DNA from: Pagrus major
Taxonomy: Eukaryota > Chordata > Actinopteri > Spariformes > Sparidae
Direction of reading: 5' to 3'
Length of the DNA: 64,000 bases
Assembly: GCF_040436345.1 (NCBI RefSeq)
Contig: NC_133223.1
Location: 13,724,113 to 13,788,112, forward strand
The first letter of the stretch is position 1, and each line of letters begins with the position of its first letter. Positions 25,801 through 39,200 of this stretch are shown here, piece by piece. The position numbers and the translations under genes were made by a program. The notes under the pieces were generated by a model, which was not told where the DNA came from, made no database searches, and saw only the letters and a program-made list of their open reading frames with translations.

Positions 25801-28800
25801 TCTGCTAAAATATCTTTTCATTTTCGTTGACCAAAACGAGACGAGACGAGACGAAATGTTATTACGTTATTTCGTCTCGCTATTATTATTATTTTGCAAT
25901 ATTTCTGTTTCCTCAGTCTCAATTCAGGGGCTGCATCAGGTCGCACTGCGCAGACGCAGGCGACGTCGCTTCCTCAATCCCTACTCGCGCGGCATTATTT
26001 AGACGATGCAGCTGCAGTGGGTTAACGTTAACGACAACTCAAGACACAAAGTTAAGTCTGACACAAAGAATTCAGTAGCCTACTATCTGTTATTTGTTCT
26101 TTTCTGTCAACGAATTCCCATCTCATTATATCTCCCTAAGGTCCAAACCATGTATAGTGTTATATCTTGTAATAGTTTTTATGATGCAAAATCTGACTTC
26201 AGTTTACAGGCAATACAAGTCACAGACACACACATTTTATTATGTTATTGTAGCTCGAACATTCAAACACCTTGTTTCTCTTTAAGTTAAACTTGAATGT
26301 AATGTCAATTTTTCTGGCATTGTCATTTGAAGCTATTTTATTTATTTATTTTATTTAAATTTATGTGTGTGTGCTTCTTACATGTTTGGTAGGTAAAATA
26401 AATATGTTGTAAATTCAAATCAGAGCATCTTCTGTGTCTGGAATTGAATGTATTCTTGAGTCTATAAGGTAACAATAACCTTGTTTGACTTGTGAAATGG
26501 GTGACTTAAAGAAAATGTTGGTTTTGTCTATTCTATACTAGGTACTTGTACTATATTAACTGGGTTAAATAGAATTGCATTACTAAAAAGAGACTAAAGT
26601 ACAATTTTCATTGACTAAAACTAGACGAAAATAGTCATGGATAATTCTGACTAAAATAAGACTAAAATGCTCAGACTTTCAGTCGACTGAAACTTGACTA
26701 GACTAAAAGATTATAAACGTGACTAAAACTAATAAAAACTAAAATGACAATTTGACACAAAGACTAGACTAAAACTAAAATTAAAACAGGCTGCCAAAAA
26801 CAACACTAGTCTGAAGGACAGTTTGGATGATGCTTTCACCATGACCGCATAGCTAAAAATTCAGCTGACTAGTGGTTACCAACAGCTATCAACCCATGTT
26901 TGTATAATTGAATTAACTCTGTGTGGGCTCCTGCTAGCATAACATACCTGAGGTAGATGGGGAAATGGGAAGTTAATTTTATTATAAAAGATCTATCTCG
27001 TCATCGTCTCATCTTAGGCATGGAAAAAAGGTTGCTGACCAACATTTTTCGTTTTAGTTAACGAAATTAACACTGTTATACGTGTTATACTGTTAAAGTT
27101 GAAACAACCCATCATGGTATGTGTATAACTTATACACATACCATGATGGGTTGTTTCAACTTTAAAGAATATGTATAAAGTATACATTTATGTTATATTT
27201 CTGAATTAAACTGTAAGACAAAAAAGTTTAGTTTGTGTACTTACATTATACCAAGTTTTCAACAATGTTATAACCCGGAGAAATTAGTAAATTTATTCCA
27301 GTTAAGGGAACTTGGCGCATGAGACTAAACACAACATGAATAAAATGTCTGTGAACATTTCTGCACATAATGTAAAGGGATTTTCTTTGGCAAAGATGGT
27401 TGTTTAACAATGAAAACAACAACTCCCATGATCCCATGTCTTTTGGGGGCTGCTACTACTCGACCCCCGATTCACTAATCAGAGGGTTGGTGGTTTGATC
27501 CCCTTGGCTGCACGTTAAAGTATTCTTGGACAAGATACTGAACCTCAAATTGCTCCCAATTGGTTGTTCCATCTGTGTGTGGGTGTGTGTGTGAATGGTT
27601 GAGAATAGAAATATTGTTGGCCGCTTGGGTTAGGAAGCCAGTCTTTCCCACAGATAGGCTTTACTGGGAGGACTGCCCACGTACATATATTAACAGCTGC
27701 TCAAGTATATTTGGGGACGCATTTTAAAATTTTATAATTTTATAATTTTACTTTTAAATCTGTCTGAATCACGGATGAAAAAAATACCCCGATATGTAAC
27801 TTCCTGGCAACTTTATAAAACGTATTACTGATGAAGAAAGCAGATAATGTTGCTGGGAGAGAGAAACAGAAAGAAGAGAGAAAAGAAATGTGTGGCAACC
27901 CAGTGGGCATGCATAAAGGAGGACAATAAAGCAACATTATGTAATGTTAATGTAGACAAACTTTTAAAGCTATTCTGAAGAAAGATAATTAAGTGCTGTA
28001 TCACTCCTGATGAGCAGGTCGGCAGCTTGCATGGCAGCCTCTGCTATCAGTGTATAAATGTGCATGTGAATGGGTGAATGTGACTGTGCTTTCAAAGAAA
28101 GCGACTATTCAAAGAACCTTGAGTTGTCGGTAGACAAGAAAAGCGCTATTAAAATGCAAGTCCATTTACCATTTTGTTTTGGGATCCCTATCAGCAGATA
28201 TGACATACTGTCTAAGGATCAGCTTAAAGCAGTTTGTCAATGACAACCGTTTGAATATAAAACTAGAATTACCGCATGCGGTTGCAAGCCTCTGCTCACC
28301 AGTCTAGTTGCTGTTCCTGAGCTATGGCGTAGAATAATGACCAGAACGTTTTTTTGCAGAACGTTATGATGTCACAGTAAAGTTGACCTTTGACTTTCTG
28401 GATATAAAATGTCATCACTATATCATTTTATCCTATTAGACACATGTGTAACTATCATATGAATTGTTGAAAAATTGTCCACTGACCACCAAAATCTTAT
28501 CAGATATCAGGTAGACAGATTATTGGCCTGGACGGTTATCTGGACCGATATTCAGCTGTTTTCTGATTATCTGTATTTTTTGTGTCAGATTGCCGATAAA
28601 ATAAACTAATTTAAAAATGCACTACTTTGGCTCTGATGCTGCATTTTTTCTCTATCTGTAATCACCACTCTGTGGTCTCACTCAATGTCCCGCCCACAAT
28701 ACTATCTGATTTGTTACATGTCCAATCATCGCTTATCGGCCTCCTTGATTACTAATAACCGTATCGGTATCAGCCCTGGGAAAAAAAACATATTGTCGAT

Positions 28801-31800
28801 CCCTAGTTCACATTAACCTTGACCTTTGACCACCAAAATTGAATCCTTGAGCCCAAGTGGACATCTGTGTCAAATTTAAAGAAATTCCCTCAAGGCGTTC
28901 TTACAATATCACTTTCACAAGAATGGGACGGACAGCTGGACGGTCAGAGGGACAACCTGAAAACATAATGCCTTCAGCCACGGCCATCACTGGCAAAGCA
29001 ACACAAAAAATAAACCTCCTCCAGTCACTATAATCTTGTTACCTGCCACTAATTGTATTGTTTACCACTACACAATGTGGGGTGTTGCTTGCCATGTAAA
29101 TCCTTTACATCTGTGTTATTGCATCCGATGATCTGTGACTGGCATGCAACCACACTGCCATAGGGTTATTAAATTGTCAATGTCTCGGACACCTCCTGAG
29201 AGACCCATGTCAGAAAAGCCCATTGTAGAAACAATCTGCAAGTTATTTTCTGGTAATTTATGTGTTTTAGTACACAATCATATTGGAGTAAACAATAAAA
29301 AAAAAACATTTTCCAATGCGAGTGACTCAGAGTTCAGACAAAATACCTGGACTCTAAGCTCTGAGGTGAACAAATCTGTAAATTAATATTAATTCTGTAA
29401 ATAACTTGCAACGTGCCCTGTGCATGTGGTTTGTTTCCCAAAAAAAAGTAAAAGAAAATGTCAGCAGTGCGGGATTATTATAAACCTTGGAGAAATGTCT
29501 TGGAGAAAAATAAGCAATTTGCAGACAGAGTGAGTCTCCTCTCTACTAGTGAAGTGATCTCAATGATTGCATCGTGTCAGTTGGAGGAGTCAGAGTCTCC
29601 CTGTTAAAAATGTTTTCTTATAATATCAATACTGTATCAGCTCAATAGGTCTGAATCAGACCTTAACCATGTGGAACATGAAGCCTGTGAAAAATGAGCT
29701 GTGCATGTATGCTATACATGCTAAGTGAACGGGCCTGATACATATTTAATCCACCTTCCATTTTTTATGTTGCTCATCACATTTTCGGGCTGTATCTGCA
29801 GATTGTGAACTTTGATTAACCTGTCACTGAAAACTCACTGATGTTTCTGCCTTCCCAGAAAACACATTTGAACTGAATTTTTGAGTTTCAGTTATTTATA
29901 ACTTTAGTTGCTTTCAAAAGTTGAATGCTAAACCTAAATTGACTCGGTAAGGGATTTGAATGGATTTGATCAAATGTTATCAAATGCCAGCCCTATTTGC
30001 CTAAACGGAAGAAATATTAATCAGAAGAGAAAGATCTGACTGATTTTTTTAATGCCTAAACAAAGTAAGTAAACAAACTCTCTCCATTTTCATGACTGAA
30101 TAAACAAACTGACCTTAAAGGACAACACAATTTTTTTACTTTGTTTTACTTTGTTTATAGTTGGCGGACCCTGCCACCTTTCTAGCTTCAAACAGTGTTC
30201 TGGGGACCTTATTTTCCTCTGAGAACAGCTGGTTTATTCACTAATGGAAAAAATAAATATTACTGAGTTTGTATTGTAACCTCACCGATATTCTAAATAT
30301 TAAAATTCTGAGTTTGAATTTTCTTCTCCGAAACTACATAGTGCTCCTTTAAAACAAGTGAAAACAAATGCATTTGTATACAATGCACCCTTATCCTTTA
30401 TACCCAAATTACTAAACAGTTCTAAAAAGTCATATTAAAGTCAGTTTGCCCCTGACACTGAATATTTACTGTTGAAAAAAGGCATTAACGTGACAGTATT
30501 TCATTAAAACGTGATCTTTTCTAACTCATTTGCACAATTGCCCCTTAAAAAAACATGTTGAGTGTAGCGCAGAATAGTCTGCAATTGTGACACACCATCA
30601 AAGTGTCTTACAACACTTGCTGATTCACCCATTCACTCACACATTCATATACTGATAGCAGAGGCTGCCATTCAAGGTGCTGATCAACATCAGGAGCGAT
30701 ACAGCACTTCCTAACCAAAGTGCCCCACTATTTTTCTATGCTCAAAGATTCACTTACATTGACGGAATAGCCAAAGGGAGCAATTTGGGGTTCAGTATCT
30801 TGCCTGAGGAAACTTGCACTTGCAGCTGGAGCCGGTGATCAAACCACCGACCTTCAGATAAGTGGACAACCCGCTCTACCTCCTACAGCAGCTGCAACAG
30901 ATTTCCCAGGATACTTCCCAGGATACTTCCCAGTTCACTTGCTGTAGACTATAGTTATGAGAGATGTTTTAAAATGCATGGAAGAGCAGCCTGACTCGTT
31001 TGACACAGTGAATGAAAATGTATGAGAGTAACAGTTGTTGTGCCTAACAGGAGAGACACGGGAAAACTAATGAGATATGTGCAGCCTGTCAATTTCCCCT
31101 GGCTTGTTGTCAGATGTTGGCAATCAGGTCTGATAAACAGAATTATGTTTCAGAAAGCAACACCACCAGCATCAGTTCAAACACCAATGCTAACGTTTGC
31201 TACTGTAGCGCCAGCTCACTGTGTTGGCCCAGTGGTATTCTTGTTGTCAATGAAACAACTCTCTGCTCTTTAATTGATGCCATGCCCATTAATGCTTCAT
31301 TATGCTTAATTTAATATGATGTGTTCAATGTCTTTTAACTTCCATTTGGAAAACTGGATTTTTTGTTTTTCCTGTATGTCTGCCATGTGTTACCTACAGT
31401 AGACATCCGTTCACAAGACTTTTCTGTCTGAGATCAAAATAATACAGAAAATAAAAATGCCAAGATCGGCATTGATAAACTCTCATCCGTACACACTGAA
31501 CGTCCATTTTAGTAAAACCGAGTAAGAGGCACCTCAATTAGAGATGCACAATATACATTGACCCATAAATCAAAAAGAACATTTATATTATCAGCTATTT
31601 ATTGGTATCAGTGAAGGTGTGGCTGATACATATCGCTGGACTTAACAAGCATGTCATCTACATACTCTTATATAGTAGGTGGCTGTATGCAAAGGAGAAG
31701 GAGAAGGAGAAGAAGAAGAGAGAAGGAGAAGGAGAAGGAGAAGGAGAAGAAGAGAATATTAAATCACACATCTTTTGCTCACTACAGATAAGCCTTTCGT

Positions 31801-33229
31801 ACCCGCAGATGTGCATAAACTACAGGTAATGAAGTACTTTCAAAAATAAAAAAATGTGCAATTATTGGTTATCTTATCTGTTTGGGCCATTAGAAGCATG
31901 TAATTATTGGTTATGTATCGGCTGAAAAAAGATCATATTGTGCATCCCTAACCATCCCGTAACCTTAAAAGGTGCATTAAATATAGCTGTGTATCTTTCC
32001 CCTTAAATGATAAAATGTTTAAATATATCAGCAATTTGCAGTTGGAAAACAACCAATATACAATATTCCATTTTATAATATTAGCCTTCTGTCTGAGGAG
32101 GAGGTAAGACATGCATTTTCACCCAGTGCATAACCTACAGTCATTGATTTTTAAATGTTAATGAATTTTGATTACATGACTGGGCAGTAGATGTACTGTG
32201 TGATATTCTCGTCTCTGTGCACAAACGACTGACAGTCGAGTGCTGAAAGCCGACCATTTCCAAGAATTCTCGCTGTGGGTGTGAAAAAAAATAATGAGCA
32301 GCTGAGGAGGAGGAGGAGACAAGGCAGATAAATAAATATCACCTGCCTGGAGGAAAGGCAAGAGAAGTCAATCATATCTGATCATCAAAGGCTGGTGTCA
32401 ATCAAGTCATAGCAGCAGAAAAAAAACAAAAAGTCTCAAGAACATTTGGATGTTTAAGGAAAAATGCATGAAATTATGAAGAGCTTATTACTGATATCAC
32501 GCTTGAAGTATGTTGCAAATTTTTCTTAATGACACAGTTCTGGGTTGAGTTTAATTAACACAAGATTTGTGTTTTTTTCTTTATGGATACCAAACTATCA
32601 TCTTCAAAACTGCCTTTTCACAGACTAGGAACGATTTTATATGACTGTTGATATAACGGACAGATTTTCTAATTGATAATATTGTACAATTCACTTTATT
32701 TTTTCAAATGCATACTGTAGCATTAAAGTGATGATACCTGTTTCATGTATGCGTAACACATGGTCTCCGCTACACGTTTCCCCTCATCGTAGCACGCTCG
32801 AGGACCGATTGGGTTCACATGCCCCCAGTACTCCTCATTTTGCGGGTGGACCTCTGGATCTGGAACACAAACATTTTAGAACCATTTTAATGTTTCAGTT
32901 TTTTGCACAGAGAATTAAACAAAGTTGATTTGGAACAGGGAATGGGAATGTGGCAGCCATTTTTGGAGGATCACCACCCATCTAGCTAGGTAGTCTCAAC
33001 CTGTTCAATTGGGTCTAACTCAGTTAAACTTGAATTTCACCATAGGCAGTCAATAACACAACCAACAAACTACAAAAAAAAGAAATTTTAAATTAATGTT
33101 TTTTTTTTACAAAAAGTAGATCATGCTGAGGCACCGTGAGTGCCAACCTAAGTGTAAGTACAGCTTTAACATATTTAAAGCTGATAGATGGGGAAAATAT
33201 ATTGGGTATGTAGTTAAAATGAGACATTT

Positions 33230-33262
<33 letters not shown>

Positions 33263-36200
33263 GAGGCCATAACATGTTTATGCTACACAGTGAAAGGCTA
33301 CATGGAATGATAGTTTTTCAGGTTCTTGGTGTAACTGTATAATGAAATATAATGTCTACAAGTGTGTCCAGAGTGCCATCCGCTAGCTGTCCATTGTAGG
33401 TGTCAAAAAGAACTGCTGAACTATATATATCTATACACTTCCGATGATGAATGATCGACAGATGACAAATGATAGGTGACAGTTCAAAATAATCACAGCT
33501 AATACACTATCGTTCAAAAATGGCTGCCCTAGAAAGCCACGCAGTTCCCATTCCTTATTAGGGGTGTCACGATCTTGATTGTGAGTCGGATATCGATCGA
33601 AAAGATGTCGTGATCTTGACCTTCAAAATCAAAAGGTGGAATCAAGGATTTCACCACGCCTCCAGTATCACATCCCGCAGGTGTGCCAAGAGGGTAAAAA
33701 AAACACACAGCATGTTGTAGCGTAGCAAGTTGATGTTACCTCCTCTACCCTGAAGCTGCAGCCAATTAAAAGACACCACGGCAACTGCTGATATAGTAGA
33801 CACATCAACTGAACTCAAACCCCTTCCTGCTTCTCTGAAATTACTAGTGTGGAAATAATTTGCGTTCCCGACGTGTTATGTCAACAACGTTTGTGTTGTC
33901 GACAAGAAAACCACAGTTTGTAAGCCAGCTATAGCACACATGTCCACGGGCAATACAACAAATATGACAGGACATCTCTGCAGGCATCATAAAGAAGTAG
34001 ACTTAACTGAGAAAACAACAGTTAACACTTAGCCAACTCTGTCTTCCTCATTTAGAGCTAAACTTCCAAAAAATTCCAGATGTGATACTGGAGGCGTGGT
34101 GAAATCCTTGATTCCACCTTTGATTTTGAAGGTCAAGATCACGACATCTTTTCAATAACTAGCGCAATAGGGGTATTTGTAGCATCAGACATATGACCTT
34201 ATTCAGTGGTGGAACACCCTGGATTTAAGCATTTAATTAGTGTACTGGAACCACGCTACGAAATGCCAAGCAGGTCGCATCTTACCACAAAGGTGTTGCC
34301 TTCCATGTATGATGTGAAGGAAAAAGTTATTGGAGGTCTGAGCAGTGCAGATTGAGTGGCATTAACGACAGATTGCTGGACCTCCAGAGCAACATGAACA
34401 TCACAGCACACTACATTAACATCTGCTGTGAAGAGTGCACACAGCAGTTACAAAAGAGAGTCAGTCATGACAGGTACCCCCTATGACTTCTCTTCTCTTG
34501 TTTACAGTAAGTTAAGTAAGTTATTGTTACATTTATATTGTTAATAAATTATTTTAATTTATAAGGCCTTAGTGTGGTACATTACACAATGTAGACCATC
34601 TTTTGAAATAAGAATTTAAAAAATGTATGAGTTATCATGGCATAAAACCAATGATCCTAGAATAGACTAGTCTAAAATGGCATAGCGATCTGTGCTAAAA
34701 GAAAAAACAAACAAAAAATAATCGAGAATCAAATCGAATCGTGACCTTAAAAATCGAAAATCAAATTGAATCGAGGATTTTGAGAATCATGACACTCCTA
34801 TTCCTTATAGCATGGTTCCCATTTTGCAGATTGACACACACACACGTATGAAATATTCAATGCACATTTGCCCAAAAAAGTCTGATTTGCTTTATTGCTC
34901 AACAGATCAGAGGAGACATCTCAGCTGGAACAATACATCATGGATCAGTGAGCTGCCAAACTAGGTTCAATGACAGGCTCTGATTAGTTTCCAGGATAAA
35001 ACTCTCTTCAGTCATTTCTCACTCTCTGTAATTGCTTAGAACCATTTCAGTGTATTATGTCAGACAAGTGGGAGAATAGATACTGACTTATCAGAAATGA
35101 TAAGCAGATGATAAGTATAAAACAAAGCTAACCATCATTGTTATGCAGCTGAATTGAGACACTGGAACAAATGATCTCATTATACTTATGCGGCTGTTAA
35201 TACAAAAACACAAAAAAGTAACCACAAAGAGCCAGATGAGGCAGACAGATGGCCCAAATGTATTTAGAATTATATGCTAATGTTGGCTGTGTTCAAGTTT
35301 TAGCTAACAAAAAAGAAAATTGTATGTGGAGACAAAAAATCCATCCCAAAAATATTGGGATGTTGTTGCTGCAGCAGTCTAAACTGCATTTTACTGTGGG
35401 TTGCTGGATGGTTCACAGAAATAAAATTTTGTCGTCACTAGGCGTGTCAAGTTTTCGATTCTAAATTTAAATTCAAGTATCCAGTCTACAGAATCCATTA
35501 AGTTAACCATTTTTAAAAAAAAATACTTTATTGTGTTCATTTCAGTCAATTTGACACGTGCTTTACATAATCACATAGTCTACATTTCTTTGAACACATT
35601 TTTGTTTTTGTTTTTTGTTTACAATCTCCATTCCTATTTCCCCATCCCATCACCATTGTTAATAACGGTAATAATAATGATAACTATAAAATAAAAAAGG
35701 ACCTTTTGGGCTTTCTGTATACAATTGGTTTCAATAAACAATTGATTACATTCATAAATGTATACATAAAAATAATAATAGTAATAAGAATAAGAATACT
35801 ACTAATAATAATAAGAATAAGAGAAACAAAAACAAAAAAACAAACAAACAAAAAAAAAAAACAGTTAACCATTTGCTCATGAGAGTTATTGGAAAGCAGA
35901 ACCATTCGATGTGGTTCTGTGAAAAAAAAAAGTAAAGATGAGTGGGAGACATTTCTCTTACCTCCATAAACCTCAGAAGTAGAAGCCAGAAGAAGTCTGG
36001 CGCCCACACGTTTGGCCAGACCTTAGAACAAACAACACAGTGAAAACAGTCCTCATTGGAAATTTTGACATCAAACCTGTCCCTAAACCTGAGTAAATAC
36101 ACTGACTGAAAGTAAGACAGCGTGTGCTCTACCACATCCAACTACGATTTGGTATTTTTAATATATACATAGTAACTGATATTTTTTTCTTTCATTACAA

Positions 36201-39200
36201 TGAAAGAAAAATGTGATCTGAATGTAATTTAAGTCAATGTTAATAATCATACATTCAGATAAAGCCCTTTAATTTGGGTTAATAGATTACAGAATTCATT
36301 TCTCACTGACGTAATTTGTAATTTACAGGAGATGCTCCATTGTGAGAGAGAGAAGCTGGTCTCCGCTTCTCACAAAAAATCTTCTCATCAGTTTATTTAT
36401 TTATTAAATAAAGGAGTCTGCACAGCAGGCAGACAATATAACATTAAATAAGCTTTTGACTCGCGTTGAATGCATTACATAATTTGATGGATATTTAGAT
36501 TGTAAGCAGCTGGCGTGGCTAAAAGCTGAATATGTAATGAGGGCAAAAAATGGTCTGGCACCAGATTTATTTTTTCTACCTATTTTTTGTCTCACACTAC
36601 AAGGGGAGAAAAATAATTAATGAAAACACATTTTTATTGACTGAATAAACAACTTGAAAATAGCTAATTCACTGTGTTTTGTTGTTAGCCCTTTATTTTT
36701 ATTTATTTATTTATTTATTTTTTTTTTAGGGAATTCCAATTTCTGACCACAGTTAAAACTATAAAACCTTTCATAATTTGAAAGTTCACTTGGCTTGGAC
36801 TTGAAAATATGGGTCAGGCAAATGAACAATGTGCTACAACAAGGTACTTCAGCCTTGTACGTAGGCCTGTCACGATAACAAATTTTGCTGGACGATAAAT
36901 TGTCCTAGAAATTATTGCGATAAACGATAATATTGTCGCTTTGAGACCATTTTTCAACTAATATAATGATAATGGCATAATAATGCAAGTACACCCTTTC
37001 AAAGATCAATAAACCTTTATTTCTAAAGAATATTTAACATTGGAATGTGAAAAAGACATTTTAAATATCCAAAATAAATAAAGACGGAGGCTGTGGCCAA
37101 AGCAATTGAGCCATGGCCAGCCACGGTTCCTTACTGCAGCAACAATGTTAGCACCATTGTCTGTAGTGATGCGGAGGCGTGACGGTACACGTGATGATGA
37201 TGACGTATGTGTTTTTTTTCAAGGTGTTTCTCCGTTGTCCTCCTGTTAATCTAAACATGTACCAGCTGTCTGTTTATAATCATATGATGCAGTTATAATG
37301 TGTTGTAATTGAGATCCTGACACACCAAATATCCTGGAAAGTGACAAAGTTACGTTTTTCTATAATTTACATAATTACATAATCGCCATCAGTAAACTGG
37401 ACGCTGTCTGACTATTTCACTCTCGGGGTTCACTAAGTTCACTGAGTCTCGTCGGGAGGGCTGACCGTCACCATGACAACAGTAACTGACCGTCACGCGA
37501 CAAACACTTGGTGAGTTAAAGTTTTTTGCCGGGGACAGACGCTGTTTTTCGGGCAGAAATGTGACGAAGAGTCGGTCAGACCGACAGGCTGACAGACACT
37601 TCTCCACGAATAACTGCGGTATTTTTTTCCTCACATAAGTTGCCAAAGACATGACCAGTTACTACGTTCCTGTTGTTTGGTCCTGTAACGTTGCTTTGTG
37701 GGACATTTATTTTTATTTTGTTGAGTGAAGGATCTGTAGAGTTATCAGACACCAACACCATCAGATCAACACGCCCTCGCTCCGCGCCGCCGGCTCGGTT
37801 CGCCTCTGATACTACCTCCGGAGGCGCAGCAAAATTTCACCCCTCACCGCATCTGAAACGTTCACACAAAGGCGGATGCGGAGAATTGGCGCAGTATCCC
37901 CGCATGCAAACGGCCGCGTGAATGGGGCTAGTGACTGACAAGAGGGTTCTAGTGAGAGACACGAGGAAAACAAACAAGCATGCAAATGGAAATTATCGAG
38001 GCCGGCAAAATTATCGAGCTCATTTTAATTTATCATATGATTAATTGATTTATTGATTATCGTGACAGGCCTACTTGTACGACTTCAATTGCTGGACTCA
38101 TTCTACAGCACTACTAATCTTCTATTCCCTTCTTTTCTTTTCAAAGTAAATATAATCACATATTGAAGGTTTGACCTCATGATGAAGGATTCAAACCATT
38201 TTCACTTTCATAGCTTGTTCCATTTTCTCTCTCAAAGTTTGTCTATTGGCCAGCAGCAGGAAGTCTCCCAGCTTCTTATTTAGTTTCAATTTTTCCATAC
38301 TCAAGTTGTTAATTCTTGTATCTACGAAATGCAAGGATATAACTCTGTGGACAGTGATCATCATCGGGTGGCCAAGTAATTTTCATTGAGTTGGCAAGAC
38401 TCCAAAAAACATAAGAGGCATATTGTGCTGTTGTGGTCAAGAGACTCACAGACTTTTACAGCTTATTGCTTGGTAAATGCTCACGATTAGTTTTAACTAC
38501 GGTGGGCTGATGATGGTTTTTGTGATGGGGATAGGGACAAAGCTGAAGTTGTAATGTTAAATGACAAGTGTATTACAGTCTTAAGTGTATCAAGACGCAC
38601 AATTAATTAAAAAAAAATGTTAATGTGATGGGATTCATTTCAGACTTGGAAGACCAAATGTGCCTAGAGAAAGACTTCATATAAAGCCTTGTTTTGAAGA
38701 CCTATCCTACTCTTATATGAACTCAGACAGCAGCTTGCACTTAATGTACTTACCAAGCATGTTAAGAGTGCCAATAGTGTTGGTCTTCAGTGTTTTGATG
38801 GGATTGTACATGTAGTTGGGAGGAGATGCAGGAGATGCCAGGTGATAGATCTGGTCCACTGTAAAGAGCAACATAAATCATTTCAACGCCAGACGTACAT
38901 TTGTTTCAGCAAAATACAATGACAGCATGACTGAATTATTTCCTTTGTTTTGGTTTTGTAAATGGTGCAGCTTTTTGGACTGAATAAAAACTGGATGAAT
39001 AGATTTAAGAAGAAGGGGAGATTGAGTCAGACAAAAAATGTCTCCATTGCGTCCATGACTGAGGGAAGCAAATCATATCTATTCTCTAACGTAGCTCTGA
39101 ACACAGACATTCAGCTGCTACACACAGCGACTATCAGAGAAAATGTGTGCAAGGTGTCATACTTTATCAGCCTGTTCTCACCTGAATAATGGCAACATAC

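Larger units (their letters stand above)
22725..32737. other. uxs1: uxs1 intron 9, 10-kb transposon-rich intron
   Basis: This is the largest intron of the gene. It is filled largely by mobile elements listed separately: LINE tail, hAT-like elements, a nested CAGTGTT-type element, SINE copies in both orientations, MITE family B and a GGAGAA microsatellite. Frames up to 140 residues here (for example 23998-24420) have no family similarity and overlap other frames. Between 28990 and 30070 and from 31960 to 32737 I recognise nothing. Confidence 0.6.

Noticed and set aside
31602-31829. Lys/Glu-rich frame
   Set aside because: It is a translation of the GGAGAA microsatellite inside a MITE.
33093-33275. 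Poly-Ser minus-strand frame
   Set aside because: It is a translation of the ACT microsatellite.
37389-37921. Frames on both strands in the GC-rich half of the hAT element (61-87 residues)
   Set aside because: They overlap each other on opposite strands and match no transposase block. The only recognised transposase trace lies elsewhere in the element.
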